Of a stretch of 64,000 bases of DNA, positions 27,909 through 36,975 are shown piece after piece (the stretch's first letter is position 1; each line of letters opens with the position of its first letter). Made by a program: the position numbers and the translations under genes. This DNA is from Ruegeria halocynthiae (GTDB lineage Bacteria > Pseudomonadota > Alphaproteobacteria > Rhodobacterales > Rhodobacteraceae): positions 620,001 to 684,000 of the forward strand of contig NZ_FNNP01000001.1 of NCBI RefSeq assembly GCF_900106805.1, given 5' to 3'. The notes beneath the pieces were generated by a model. It did not search any database, was not told where the DNA came from, and saw only the letters and a list, made by a program, of their open reading frames with translations.

Positions 27909-28436
27909 GTGCCAGAAGATTTGAACAGCATGTATCGCGTCCGAGGACACGTAAAATGGTTCGATCCCGCGAAGGGATACGGATTTGTTGTGTCCGACGA
28001 AGGCGGTCCGGACATTCTACTGCATGTCAACGTGCTGCGGAACTTCGGGCAAAGCTCGGTCGCGGATGGCGCGGGCATAGAGATTATGACCCACAAAACC
28101 GACCGTGGTGTTCAGGCGGTCGAGGTGGTCAGCGTCGACCCGCCCGAACGGGCGGAAACGATGATGCTGGCCGATTTCGCCGAGCTTGATCCAGCTGTAA
28201 TTGGCAGCGCCCCGCTGGAGGCTGCGCGCGTCAAATGGTTCGACAAGGGCAAGGGGTTCGGTTTTGCCAATGTCTTCGGCAGCAGCGAAGACGTGTTCTT
28301 GCATATCGAGGTTTTGCGCCGCTCGGGCCTGGCTGATCTGCAACCGGGCGAGGCGTTGGCCATGCGGGTGATCGATGGCAAGAGAGGCCGGATGGCTGCG
28401 CAAGTTCTGGCTTGGGAATCCGCTCTGAACAACTAG
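27909..28436 (+). CDS. Cold-shock protein with two CSD domains
   Basis: RNA/DNA-binding protein, up to 175 residues, with two cold-shock domains joined by an acidic linker. Domain one: VKWFDPAKGYGFV..DILLHVNVLR; domain two: VKWFDKGKGFGFA..DVFLHIEVLRRSG. The RNP-1-like (KGYGFV, KGFGFA) and RNP-2-like motifs are intact. Two-domain CSPs are common in Rhodobacterales. A GTG at 27909 follows GGGAAAA; the ATG at 27930 is an alternative start giving 168 residues. Confidence 0.92.
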   Translation: MPEDLNSMYRVRGHVKWFDPAKGYGFVVSDEGGPDILLHVNVLRNFGQSSVADGAGIEIMTHKTDRGVQAVEVVSVDPPERAETMMLADFAELDPAVIGSAPLEAARVKWFDKGKGFGFANVFGSSEDVFLHIEVLRRSGLADLQPGEALAMRVIDGKRGRMAAQVLAWESALNN

Positions 28437-28443
28437 GTTCCGA

Positions 28444-28911
28444 ATGATGAGAACAGCATTAGTATTGGTGATCCTGACACTGTTGTCCGGCGGGGTCGCA
28501 CAGGCTGAATGCCGTCTGGATCGCGTCGAACTGCGGAATGATCTGGCACAGATTCGTTTCGACATCGAACTGGCATTGACCCACGAAGATCGATCCCGCG
28601 GTTTGATGTTCCGCGAAAGTATGCCCGGCAGGTCAGGGATGTTGTTCGTTTTTGATCCCCCGCAGCCTGTGGCGTTCTGGATGAAGAATACTCTGATTCC
28701 ACTTGATATGATTTTTGTAGATCGCGCAGGTACGGTGACACGTGTGCATGAGGGCGCGATCCCGGGTGATCTGAGCCCGATCGAGGGTGGCGATTCGGTC
28801 TATGCGGTTCTGGAAATCAACGCAGGGCTTGCCGAGCGCTATGGTATTCGAGCCGGAACGCAGATGCGCCATGAAGTTTTTTCGCAAGGGCCCGCTATTT
28901 GGCCCTGTTAG
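28444..28911 (+). CDS. DUF192 family exported protein
   Basis: 155 residues with a signal peptide (ALVLVILTLLSGGVAQAE) and a DUF192 domain: FDIELALTHEDRSRGLMFRESMPGRSGMLFVFDPPQPVAFWMKNTLIPLDMIFVD, EGAIPGD and AVLEINAGLAERYGI. The family is widespread in the periplasm and of unknown function. It follows the cold-shock gene by 7 bases, so the two are probably one operon. Confidence 0.9.
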   Translation: MMRTALVLVILTLLSGGVAQAECRLDRVELRNDLAQIRFDIELALTHEDRSRGLMFRESMPGRSGMLFVFDPPQPVAFWMKNTLIPLDMIFVDRAGTVTRVHEGAIPGDLSPIEGGDSVYAVLEINAGLAERYGIRAGTQMRHEVFSQGPAIWPC

Positions 28912-28954
28912 GGCTTTTCAAATCAGATTGGCACGTTTAGGAAGGCGCACGGTC

Positions 28955-29031
28955 CGGGGCGTGGCGCAGTCTGGTAGCGCACCTGTTTTGGGTACAGGGG
29001 GTCGTAGGTTCGAATCCTGCCGCCCCGACCA
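28955..29031 (+). tRNA. tRNA-Pro (UGG)
   Basis: A 77-base cloverleaf from CGGGGCG to CCCCGACCA with encoded CCA. The anticodon arm is CCTGT-TTTGGGT-ACAGG, anticodon TGG; the T-loop is GGTTCGAATCC. The C1-G72 pair is typical of bacterial tRNA-Pro. Confidence 0.96.
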
Positions 29032-29039
29032 TTTCCTCT

Positions 29040-29474
29040 CTACACCGGTGTCCCACCATAATCGGTGTAGAGTCTGGAAAAATCCCTGTCCAATTGCTCG
29101 CTTTCGATGGGTATCCGCAGAGTGGACCCATTTTTCTGCGGCACCAGAAAAAACAGTTCTGCATCGACGCGATATCCCGCCTGATTCTTTGTTGATTTCA
29201 GCTGCGTCACAATTTGCGGAAGGTTTTGTGGATATCCGTCAAAACTGAGAATCAGATAGGCTGTTGCCTCGGGCGAAAGGGTCTCGCGGCATTCAAAACT
29301 GCCTGCTGCGGTCTTGATGTATTTGTCACCGGGGCCGGCGCAGTCTGTCTTGAAGGAATTGAACAGATTCTGCGGGTATCCTGTGAATTGCGCACTGCGA
29401 GACGCAGGAGGGCTTTCCTGTGATGTGCAAGACACGATCACGACCAGAATAGTTAACAATGAAAACAAACGCAT
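29040..29474 (-). CDS. Small hypothetical lipoprotein
   Basis: 144 residues with a lipoprotein signal (MRLFSLLTILVVIVSC; lipobox IVSC). The mature part contains two similar segments, FTGYPQNLFNSFKTDCAGPG near residue 30 and FDGYPQNLPQIVTQLK near 80, each with GYPQNL. I do not recognise the family. The start is chosen for the signal peptide. Its stop lies 9 bases past the tRNA-Pro 3' end on the opposite strand. Confidence 0.7.
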   Translation of the reverse strand: MRLFSLLTILVVIVSCTSQESPPASRSAQFTGYPQNLFNSFKTDCAGPGDKYIKTAAGSFECRETLSPEATAYLILSFDGYPQNLPQIVTQLKSTKNQAGYRVDAELFFLVPQKNGSTLRIPIESEQLDRDFSRLYTDYGGTPV

Positions 29475-29776
29475 GTTGAACAGAATTCCCATCCAGAAAT
29501 GTCGTGGCATTCCAATTATGACATGCGCTGCATCGTCGTGACGATGATTCTCTGAAAGGGTCCTTAACGTTAGCCCAGTTGATCAATTGCTTCTAACTGT
29601 GGCGGAAAAAAAGAGAATTCACGGTGGCCCTTTTGTAGACCGCTGCGGTGCAGCCCTAAACTTGTCAGATCGGGAATCGCGATCTGGCGGAAATCCGCCG
29701 GAATTCTAAATCGGGTCAAGCTAAAAGATTCCCTAATTGGCTGAAAAAGCCCGTTGACCAACTATGGAAATATACG
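29475..29776. other. Intergenic region upstream of the nrdJ leader
   Basis: About 300 bases with no convincing coding sequence and lower GC than its surroundings. The nrdJ promoter is expected near its right end, but I cannot pick clear -35/-10 elements. Confidence 0.4.
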
Positions 29777-29980
29777 CCAGATTGTATGGGCCGAATGACG
29801 AGCCACTAAATCTGGTAGACAATGACCGGAAAGGGGCATCGGGCTAGGGACGGAAAGCAAACCAGTAAGACGTGAACCCGTAATTACGGTTCCGCGCTGC
29901 TGCGGGCAGCGCCCGGTCGCTTTCGTCTTGATTTTAACGGCAATGTGGGCGGCACCCCACGTTATCTGAGATTGGTGCCG
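29777..29980 (+). promoter_or_regulatory. Structured nrdJ leader, candidate riboregulator
   Basis: Complementary segments seen directly: CCAGATT/AATCTGG (29777-29783, 29809-29815); a closing helix AAGACG/CGTCTT (29867-29872, 29924-29929) that encloses two hairpins, GAACC/GGTTC (29874-29878, 29888-29892) and GCGCTGC/GCAGCGC (29894-29900, 29906-29912); then GTGGG/CCCAC (29945-29949, 29956-29960). CGGCACC (29950-29956) could instead pair with GGTGCCG (29974-29980), excluding the last hairpin. This is the layout of a cis-regulatory RNA. I do not find the conserved core of a cobalamin riboswitch. The ligand, if any, is unknown. Confidence 0.5.
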
Positions 29981-30020
29981 AGAATAAAGATTTGGACAGA
30001 TCGAAGCTGGGGCAGCGGAT

Positions 30021-33000
30021 ATGAAGATTGAAAGAAAATTCACCAAACCGGGACAGGATGCATATGACGATCTGGACTTTGTGTCTGCGACGTCTGAAAT
30101 CCGTAATCCCGATGGGACCATCGTATTCCGCCTGGACGAGATTGAGGTTCCCGCAAAGTGGAGCCAGGTTGCCAGCGATGTCATCGCACAGAAGTATTTC
30201 CGCAAAGCTGGCGTCCCGTCCAAGCTGAAGAAAGTCAAAGAGAAAGACGTTCCTGAGTTCCTGTGGCGTTCAGTTCCTGCGGAAGATGCAGAATTTGATG
30301 GCGAGGCGTCTTCCAAGCAGGTGTTTGACCGTTTGGCTGGTGCCTGGGCTTATTGGGGCTGGAAGGGCGGATACTTCTCGACCGAGGAAGATGCGCGCGC
30401 CTATTTTGACGAGATGCGCTATATGCTGGCGACCCAGCGCGCGGCTCCGAACTCGCCGCAATGGTTTAACACTGGCCTGCACTGGGCCTATGGAATCGAC
30501 GGTCCTGCACAGGGGCACCACTATGTAGATTACAAAACCGGCAAGCTGACCAAATCGAAATCCGCCTACGAACATCCGCAGCCGCACGCGTGCTTCATTC
30601 AGTCGGTCGATGATGATCTGGTGAACGAAGGCGGCATTATGGACCTGTGGGTGCGTGAGGCGCGCCTGTTCAAATACGGCTCGGGCACCGGCACCAATTT
30701 CAGCCATTTGCGTGCAGAGGGCGAAGCGCTTTCGGGTGGCGGCAAATCCTCGGGCCTGATGGGCTTTCTCAAGATCGGCGACCGCGCCGCTGGCGCGATC
30801 AAATCAGGCGGCACAACCCGTCGAGCAGCAAAGATGGTAATCGTCGATGCTGATCACCCTGACATCGAGAAATTCATCGAATGGAAGGTGATCGAAGAGC
30901 AGAAGGTGGCCTCGATCGTTGCCGGATCGAAGATGCACGAAAAGATGCTGAACGGCATTTTCGAGGCCATCCGCACATGGGACGGAACGCAGGACGACGC
31001 GTATGACCCCATGAAGAATGACGCCCTTAAAGCCGCCGTTCGCGAGGCGAAAAAGGTTGCGATCCCAGAAACTTACATCAAGCGCGTTCTGGATTATGCC
31101 AAACAGGGCCATGACAGCATCGAATTCCCGACCTACGACACAGATTGGGATTCGGAAGCCTACAGCTCGGTTTCGGGCCAGAATTCAAACAACTCGATCC
31201 GTGTGACGAATGCGTTCCTGACGGCTGTTGAAAAAGACGCCGATTGGGAGTTGATCAATCGTAAGGATGGCAAGGTTGCCCGGACCGTAAAGGCGCGGGA
31301 TCTGTGGGAAAAGGTCGGCCACGCGGCATGGGCCTGTGCCGATCCGGGGATCCAGTTCCACGACACTGTCAACGAATGGCACACGTGCCCCAAAGACGGT
31401 GAGATTCGCGGCTCGAACCCGTGCTCGGAATATATGTTCCTTGATGATACGGCCTGTAATCTGGCGTCGATGAATCTGCTGACATTCCTGAAGGATGATG
31501 AATTCCAGGCGGCGGACTATATGCACGCCTCGCGCCTGTGGACTCTGACACTGGAAATTTCAGTGACGATGGCGCAGTTCCCGTCGAAGGAAATCGCGCA
31601 ACTGTCCTATGACTTCCGCACCTTGGGTCTGGGCTATGCCAATATCGGCGGTCTGCTGATGAACATGGGCTACAGCTACGACTCGGACGAGGGCCGGGCG
31701 ATCTGTGGCGCACTGACTGCGATCATGACAGGCGTGGCCTATGCGACCTCGGCTGAGATCGCTGGCGAACTTGGCCCATTCAAAGGCTATGAGCGCAATG
31801 CAGACCATATGCTGCGGGTCATCCGGAACCACCGCCGTGCGTCGCAGGGCGTGACCGACGGATACGAGAAGCTGGCCGTAAAGCCCGTGCCTCTGGATCA
31901 CGGCAACTGCCCGGACAAGCGTTTGGTTGATCTGGCTATGTCGGCCTGGGATGAGGCGCTGAGTCTTGGCGAAAAGAATGGCTACCGCAACGCGCAGGCC
32001 ACAGTGATCGCCCCGACCGGCACCATCGGTCTGGTGATGGATTGCGATACCACCGGGATCGAGCCTGATTTTGCATTGGTGAAGTTCAAAAAGCTGGCCG
32101 GCGGTGGCTACTTCAAGATCATCAACCGCTCGGTTCCTGCGGCGTTGGAAAAGCAGGGCTATTCCTCGTCTCAGATTGAAGAGATCGTTGGATATGCGGT
32201 TGGTCACGGCACCATCGGCAACGCGCCGGGCATCAACCATACTTCGCTGACGGGCCATGGTTTTGGTCCGAACGAGCTGGCCAAAGTGGATGCTGCATTG
32301 GAAAGCGCCTTCGACATCCGGTTCGTCTTCAACCAGTGGACGCTGGGCGAAGAGTTCTGCACCGGCGTTCTAGGCATCCCGGCGACCAAATTGAGCGACC
32401 CGACGTTCGACCTGCTGCGCCATCTTGGCTTTACCAAAGCGGATATTGACGCGGCCAACGATCACGTTTGTGGAACCATGACGCTGGAAGGGGCGCCGCA
32501 TCTGAAAGAAGAGCACTATTCGATCTTCGATTGCGCCAACCCGTGCGGCAAAAAGGGCAAGCGTTTCCTTGAGGTCAATAGCCACATTACCATGATGGCA
32601 GCGGCGCAAAGCTTCATCTCTGGCGCGATCTCGAAAACGATCAATATGCCGAATGATGCAACCATCGAGGATTGCCAGAAGGCATACGAACTGTCGTGGT
32701 CGCTGGGTGTGAAGGCCAACGCCCTGTATCGTGATGGCTCGAAACTGTCGCAGCCACTGGCGGCGGCACTGGTTGAAGATGACGACGAAGCGGCGGAAGT
32801 GCTGGAAAGCGGATCGCCTCAGGAAAAAGCCCTCGTTCTCGCCGAGAAGGTGATCGAAAAGGTTGTGGTCAAAGAAATCATCCGCAGCCACCGCGAGAAA
32901 CTGCCGCATCGCCGCAAGGGATATACCCAAAAGGCAATCGTCGGGGGCCACAAGGTCTATCTGCGCACAGGTGAATTCGAAGACGGCCAATTGGGTGAGA

Positions 33001-33638
33001 TCTTCATCGACATGCACAAGGAAGGCGCTGGCTTCCGGGCGATGATGAACAACTTTGCCATCGCGGTGTCTGTTGGCCTGCAATATGGTGTGCCGCTGGA
33101 AGAATTCGTGGATGCCTTCACCTTCACCAAGTTCGAACCGGCTGGGATGGTGCAGGGCAACGACTCGATCAAGAATGCGACGTCGATCCTGGATTACATC
33201 TTCCGCGAGTTGGCCGTGTCCTACCTTGATCGCACCGATCTGGCCCATGTGAAACCCGAAGGCGCAAGCTTTGACGATTTGGGGCGTGGTGAAGAGGACG
33301 GTCTGTCAAACGTCTCGGAGATCAGTGACAGTGCCGCAACCAAGTCTTTGGAAGTGCTGAAACAAATCAGCTCGACTGGCTATCTTCGTAAGCGTTTGCC
33401 TCAGGATCTGATGGTGTTCAATGGGGGTCAGTCTGACACGACCGGAATGGCAGAAACCGCGGCGCCGTTCGAAGCGCCCGCCGAAACTGCAGTGGCAACC
33501 GGAATGGACGCCCGCATCAAAGCGAAGATGCAAGGTTATGAAGGTGACCCCTGCGGAGAATGCGGAAACTACACGCTGGTGCGCAATGGCACCTGCATGA
33601 AATGCAACACCTGCGGTTCCACAAGCGGGTGTAGCTGA
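30021..33638 (+). CDS. nrdJ: B12-dependent (class II) ribonucleotide reductase
   Basis: Reduces ribonucleotides to deoxyribonucleotides using adenosylcobalamin to start the radical, so it works with or without oxygen. The 1205 residues match the long alphaproteobacterial form. Recognisable parts: [88 protein letters not shown] (active-site Cys region), [30 protein letters not shown] and the C-terminal [28 protein letters not shown] with paired CxxC motifs. A ggggcagcgg ribosome site precedes the ATG. A structured leader and a structured 3' region flank it. Confidence 0.98.
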   Translation: MKIERKFTKPGQDAYDDLDFVSATSEIRNPDGTIVFRLDEIEVPAKWSQVASDVIAQKYFRKAGVPSKLKKVKEKDVPEFLWRSVPAEDAEFDGEASSKQVFDRLAGAWAYWGWKGGYFSTEEDARAYFDEMRYMLATQRAAPNSPQWFNTGLHWAYGIDGPAQGHHYVDYKTGKLTKSKSAYEHPQPHACFIQSVDDDLVNEGGIMDLWVREARLFKYGSGTGTNFSHLRAEGEALSGGGKSSGLMGFLKIGDRAAGAIKSGGTTRRAAKMVIVDADHPDIEKFIEWKVIEEQKVASIVAGSKMHEKMLNGIFEAIRTWDGTQDDAYDPMKNDALKAAVREAKKVAIPETYIKRVLDYAKQGHDSIEFPTYDTDWDSEAYSSVSGQNSNNSIRVTNAFLTAVEKDADWELINRKDGKVARTVKARDLWEKVGHAAWACADPGIQFHDTVNEWHTCPKDGEIRGSNPCSEYMFLDDTACNLASMNLLTFLKDDEFQAADYMHASRLWTLTLEISVTMAQFPSKEIAQLSYDFRTLGLGYANIGGLLMNMGYSYDSDEGRAICGALTAIMTGVAYATSAEIAGELGPFKGYERNADHMLRVIRNHRRASQGVTDGYEKLAVKPVPLDHGNCPDKRLVDLAMSAWDEALSLGEKNGYRNAQATVIAPTGTIGLVMDCDTTGIEPDFALVKFKKLAGGGYFKIINRSVPAALEKQGYSSSQIEEIVGYAVGHGTIGNAPGINHTSLTGHGFGPNELAKVDAALESAFDIRFVFNQWTLGEEFCTGVLGIPATKLSDPTFDLLRHLGFTKADIDAANDHVCGTMTLEGAPHLKEEHYSIFDCANPCGKKGKRFLEVNSHITMMAAAQSFISGAISKTINMPNDATIEDCQKAYELSWSLGVKANALYRDGSKLSQPLAAALVEDDDEAAEVLESGSPQEKALVLAEKVIEKVVVKEIIRSHREKLPHRRKGYTQKAIVGGHKVYLRTGEFEDGQLGEIFIDMHKEGAGFRAMMNNFAIAVSVGLQYGVPLEEFVDAFTFTKFEPAGMVQGNDSIKNATSILDYIFRELAVSYLDRTDLAHVKPEGASFDDLGRGEEDGLSNVSEISDSAATKSLEVLKQISSTGYLRKRLPQDLMVFNGGQSDTTGMAETAAPFEAPAETAVATGMDARIKAKMQGYEGDPCGECGNYTLVRNGTCMKCNTCGSTSGCS

Positions 33639-33908
33639 GTTAAACGCCCCGGCAAACCGGGGTGCAGGGGTCGGATGCTGCCGCAGTAACCGGCCCCGAC
33701 GAATACGGAGCAAGGCGCTGAGACTTACCTTCAATGCCTTGATCCACTCGGCCGACATGCCCGTGTTGGCCGGGAACAGGGTGGGGCGGAATATTTGCTC
33801 TTTCCCACTCTCTCACGGGGCGGGTGCGCTCGCCCCATGCGCAGTCCAGGCCGCAGGCAAAAAAATACCGGGCGGTCAACGAAATGAGCCTGGAGGGCGA
33901 AACTGACA
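33639..33908 (+). ncRNA. Hairpin-rich 3' region of nrdJ, possible small RNA
   Basis: About 270 bases without a convincing gene before a strong terminator. Helices seen: CCCCGG/CCGGGG (33648-33653, 33658-33663), GGGGTCGG/CCGGCCCC (33668-33675, 33691-33698, one G-U) with an inner TGCTG/CAGTA, CAAGGC/GCCTTG (33712-33717, 33737-33742), GGCCGACA/TGTTGGCC (33751-33758, 33765-33772, one G-U), GTGGG/CCCAC (33781-33785, 33804-33808) and GGGGCG/CGCCCC (33817-33822, 33831-33836). The G-U pairs fit a plus-strand RNA. It does not show the conserved core of tmRNA, RNase P RNA, SRP RNA or 6S RNA as far as I can tell. A short open frame from 33757 is an alternative reading. Confidence 0.35.
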
Positions 33909-33934
33909 GGGGGCTTCGGCCCCCTTTCTTTTTT
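33909..33934 (+). terminator. Strong intrinsic terminator
   Basis: Stem GGGGGC (33909-33914) and GCCCCC (33919-33924) with a TTCG tetraloop core, followed by tttctttttt. It would end transcription from nrdJ or from a small RNA in the preceding 270 bases. Confidence 0.93.
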
Positions 33935-34180
33935 CAACTCCGAGTCGGGTTTTGAGCAGGGCTTTGCCGGATCATCCAGTTTGGATCGGGCAAGAGTCGC
34001 CGAAACCGTACCTGTCCATTTTGTCCGGCAATCCTTCGCATATGCGACTCTGCCAAACACGCGGAGATTGGCGCGAATGCTGCGAAATCAATCTGTGCGG
34101 GTGACGCGGCTGGCAGGTGGCGCTTATCTGGCGCCTGTCCGGACACAAACACTTAAGAAAATGCAATCAGGAGGCATAAC

Positions 34181-34426
34181 ATGAAACCGCAAAAACTGGC
34201 CGTAATCTCGGCATTGGCACTAGGTCTGCCGACATTGGCGATCGCCCAGAGCGCAGCCGACACCAACGGCGATGGCGTACTGACGATTGACGAAGTTCAG
34301 GCGGTCGTTCCAGAGGTCGATGCCGAAGGTTTTGCGTTGATGGACGCAAACGGCGACGGCGCGTTGGATCAGGATGAAATCACCATAGCTCAGGAAGCAG
34401 GGCTTCTACCGCCTTCAAACGGTTGA
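34181..34426 (+). CDS. Small exported EF-hand protein
   Basis: 81 residues: a signal peptide (MKPQKLAVISALALGLPTLAIAQ, cleaved near 23), then two calcium-binding EF-hand loops, DTNGDGVLTIDE (27-38) and DANGDGALDQDE (55-66), each with Asp/Asn at positions 1, 3 and 5 and Glu at 12. It probably binds calcium in the periplasm; a partner is not evident. AGGAGG lies 7 bases before the ATG, an unusually strong ribosome site for this region. A hairpin follows it. Confidence 0.88.
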   Translation: MKPQKLAVISALALGLPTLAIAQSAADTNGDGVLTIDEVQAVVPEVDAEGFALMDANGDGALDQDEITIAQEAGLLPPSNG

Positions 34427-34440
34427 TCGCGTAAGACATC

Positions 34441-34467
34441 AGACGGCCCGAATGTCTCGGGCCGTCT
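34441..34467. terminator. Hairpin between convergent EF-hand and MttB-like genes
   Basis: Perfect 11-bp stem AGACGGCCCGA (34441-34451) and TCGGGCCGTCT (34457-34467) with a 5-base loop, followed on the plus strand by attatcag. It lies between two converging genes and may terminate both. Confidence 0.75.
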
Positions 34468-34479
34468 ATTATCAGTATC

Positions 34480-36024
34480 TTACGCGGGTAGGTAAATGTT
34501 GAATCTGCTGCGTATTTCAGCATCCAAAAGCGCATCGAACCGCGCTGGAGATGGGATCGCCAAGATCTCTTCCTTCCGGTTTATCGCTTTTTCGATCAGG
34601 CCCGGCTTGCCTAGCTCCACCCATTCTTTCGGAGACGACCGGTCACCAAAGGTAGGATAAACATAATCTGCCTGCATTCGGCCCAAAGTCGCGCTCGTCC
34701 CAAGATAGTGGCCCGGGCCACCCAAACAAACCTCGGCCATCTGATCCAGTGCCAAGGTCTCGTCCGATACCTCGATTCCACGTACGCATCGCTGTGCCTG
34801 CCCAATCAGGTCATCGCTTAGAATCAGGCTTTCATGGCAGAACCCCAGCAATGAGGCGTGCATACCTGCGGCCTCATACACCATGTTGAGACCTGAAAGA
34901 CCCGCCATGACGTTTGAACACATCTGCTCCCACCCGGCTTGCATGTCCGGCAGTTTCGCGTCCGAGGCACCGGCGGCAGCACCGCCGGGAAGATCGTAGA
35001 AATGGTGCATCTGGGCGCAACCGGCGGTCAGCAGTGCTTGCTCGCCCGAACCGATTGACATCGCACCTGTGCGCAGATCAAGACCGAAGGGCCAAGTGCC
35101 AAAAATTGCGGGAGCACCGGGCTTTACGGCGTTTACATAAACCAACCCGGCCAAGCATTCGGCTGTGGCTTGAGCGATCGCCCCAGCGACTGTCGAAGGC
35201 GCTGTCGCCCCGGCCATGCCAGCAGAGAGCAGCAATACCGGCATACCGGCCTTAATACATTCCTCCATCACTTCGCAGCTTTCGGTGGCGAATTTCATCG
35301 GCGGCACGACAAAGCAGTTGGAGTTGGACATGAAAGGTCGCTCGCGCCACTTGTCCTCTCCACCCGCGATCATGTGCAGCATTTCGATGGCGGGGGCCAC
35401 ATGGCTGGGTTCAGTGAAGGACGTGCCTATATGTTTGAACGTACCGCATGTGGTGGCGTAGACGGTGTTCAGGTCCATTTCAAGATTGTCTGCAATATCG
35501 CGGCACACCATAGGGCGTTGAACAAAGTGAATATTTTCAAGCTGTTCGCAGATGCGACTAGCATCATGGAGATCCTGAAGAGTCGAATCGCGATATTCCT
35601 GCCCGTGCACGTCGACCATACTTACGGCCGCCCCGGCGGTGCCATAATGGACACGGTTACCCGATAGCTCCAGATCGGATTTTCCGTCCCGACTGTGCAG
35701 CGTGATCGAGCGATTGGCCTTGGCAATAGTGTCTTCGACCAAAGCACGTGGGAATCGAATGCGGCCATCGTCGCCCAAGGTGCAGCCAGCGGCGACGAGA
35801 TAATCGATACCGCTTTGCGGTGCGTCAGCCAGGCCGATGGTTTCCAGTGCGGTCAGGGCAGCCTCGTGGATGCGTTCGATCTGTGTCTGGGTCAGAACTT
35901 TAAGAGTTCCGCCTTCCATGCCAGACCGAATGGGCCGCAGATGTTCCGGTAGTGCCGTGGCGCGCGCTGCTCGGCGCGCGGCGCGTCCGCCGCTGCGCGA
36001 TGAGTTTCGGGTTTGTTCGTTCAT
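34480..36024 (-). CDS. MttB-family trimethylamine/betaine-type methyltransferase, non-pyrrolysine
   Basis: 514 residues of the trimethylamine methyltransferase (MttB) superfamily: RIHEAALTALETIGL near the N-terminus, VHYGTAGAAVSMVDVHGQEYRDSTLQDLHDASRI, CGTFKHIGTSF, the core PSTVAGAIAQATAECLAGLVYVNAVKPGAPAIFGTWPF, GCAQMHHFYDLPGGAAAGASDAKLPDMQAGWEQ. There is no in-frame amber codon, so this is a non-pyrrolysine member. Such members demethylate quaternary amines such as glycine betaine and pass the methyl to a corrinoid protein; the substrate here is unknown. ATG 36024 gives an Arg/Ala-rich N-terminus (RSGGRAARRAARATALPEHLRP) that is common in Roseobacter homologues as I recall. No corrinoid protein gene is adjacent. 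Confidence 0.92.
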   Translation of the reverse strand: MNEQTRNSSRSGGRAARRAARATALPEHLRPIRSGMEGGTLKVLTQTQIERIHEAALTALETIGLADAPQSGIDYLVAAGCTLGDDGRIRFPRALVEDTIAKANRSITLHSRDGKSDLELSGNRVHYGTAGAAVSMVDVHGQEYRDSTLQDLHDASRICEQLENIHFVQRPMVCRDIADNLEMDLNTVYATTCGTFKHIGTSFTEPSHVAPAIEMLHMIAGGEDKWRERPFMSNSNCFVVPPMKFATESCEVMEECIKAGMPVLLLSAGMAGATAPSTVAGAIAQATAECLAGLVYVNAVKPGAPAIFGTWPFGLDLRTGAMSIGSGEQALLTAGCAQMHHFYDLPGGAAAGASDAKLPDMQAGWEQMCSNVMAGLSGLNMVYEAAGMHASLLGFCHESLILSDDLIGQAQRCVRGIEVSDETLALDQMAEVCLGGPGHYLGTSATLGRMQADYVYPTFGDRSSPKEWVELGKPGLIEKAINRKEEILAIPSPARFDALLDAEIRSRFNIYLPA

Positions 36025-36336
36025 AGTATGGGTCCGGTCGAAATAGTACGTGTAGGGTTGAGTGTACTCAGACCGCCATTGGTCGCCCACGTGCCGCACG
36101 ACCACGATCCGCACCAATGGTGCGGCTGATCAGACAGATTTTCCAAACCTCGTTTTGCATCAACTTCCTCAGTTCGATGCAGCAAGTGTTTCAAGCCTTT
36201 TCGTCACAATCTATTCCATTTGCGACCTGCGCTCGTTTTTCTTTCGGGGTCACCTACATTGAATTCATCGCAAAACCCCGCTCATAAATGTTTTTTTCAC
36301 GTCATGACAAGAATCTGTTAACCTGCTCTTAGGTAT
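36025..36336. other. Intergenic region between divergent genes
   Basis: About 310 bases with no supported gene between the MttB-like gene and the beta-barrel gene. It must hold the promoter of the MttB-like gene; no operator is recognisable to me. Confidence 0.4.
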
Positions 36337-36366
36337 TTGAATAAGGACCCTAAGTTTATATATAAT
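36337..36366 (+). promoter_or_regulatory. Sigma-70-like promoter of the beta-barrel gene
   Basis: TTGAAT (36337-36342) and TATAAT (36361-36366) with an 18-base spacer. The -10 box is a perfect consensus and lies 73 bases before the start codon at 36439. Confidence 0.55.
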
Positions 36367-36438
36367 TCGGGGCTTGCTGACCAATGATCACGGCCCCTCA
36401 GATGTGCCCAAACCGGCATCGATTGTTTGGAGGTCTGC

Positions 36439-36957
36439 ATGAAGTCAATTACGACCGTTCTCGTCGCTGCACTAGTAACAAGTGCCGGGTCGGTCGTGGC
36501 GGAAGACTGGACTGGACCATATGCCGGTTTCAGTTTTGGCTATGCAGATACCGATGGATCCGGCGGGGTAGGCGGCAGCAGCGCCAGCTTTGGCCCTTTG
36601 ATTGGGTATGATCATGATTTCGGTAGTTTCGTGTTGGGTGGCGAACTGGAGTATAACCGCCTGAACCTTGATCTGGGCCAGTCAGAAGGTAGCCTTGACA
36701 GCCTTTCACGTCTCAAGCTTCGGGGAGGCTACGATTTTGGCTCGGCCCTTGGTTATATTGTGTTGGGGACCGCACGGGCCAGTACATCTGGCGACAGCGA
36801 TACGGCCGCCGTTTATGGGATCGGTGTTGCCTATCCAATTGGCGATCGGTTTGTCATCAGTGGCGAGGCTTTGCGGCAGGACTTCGACAATGTTCCACAG
36901 TCCGGCGGAAGCCTCGACACAAGTGTTTTCAACCTGCGCACGACATTTCGTTTCTGA
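36439..36957 (+). CDS. Small outer-membrane beta-barrel protein
   Basis: 172 residues: a signal peptide (MKSITTVLVAALVTSAGSVVA), then alternating strands with WTGPYAGFSFGYADTDG, FVLGGELEYNRLNLDLG, SRLKLRGGYDFG, YPIGDRFVISGEALRQDF, and a C-terminal Phe (FNLRTTFRF). This is the OmpA-like eight-stranded porin fold seen in many Rhizobiales and Rhodobacterales surface proteins. Start ATG 36439 follows GGAGG; an in-frame ATG at 36427 is less likely. Confidence 0.82.
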   Translation: MKSITTVLVAALVTSAGSVVAEDWTGPYAGFSFGYADTDGSGGVGGSSASFGPLIGYDHDFGSFVLGGELEYNRLNLDLGQSEGSLDSLSRLKLRGGYDFGSALGYIVLGTARASTSGDSDTAAVYGIGVAYPIGDRFVISGEALRQDFDNVPQSGGSLDTSVFNLRTTFRF

Positions 36958-36975
36958 CCCACAGCTTTCGGACGA

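Noticed and set aside
29475-30020. A cobalamin riboswitch in front of nrdJ
   Set aside because: GCCACT occurs at 29802-29807, but the other conserved elements of the riboswitch core are not found around it. The region is listed instead as a structured leader of unknown type.
33731-34060. A 109-codon minus-strand frame downstream of nrdJ
   Set aside because: Composition is random-like (basic, Pro-rich) and it covers a strong plus-strand terminator.
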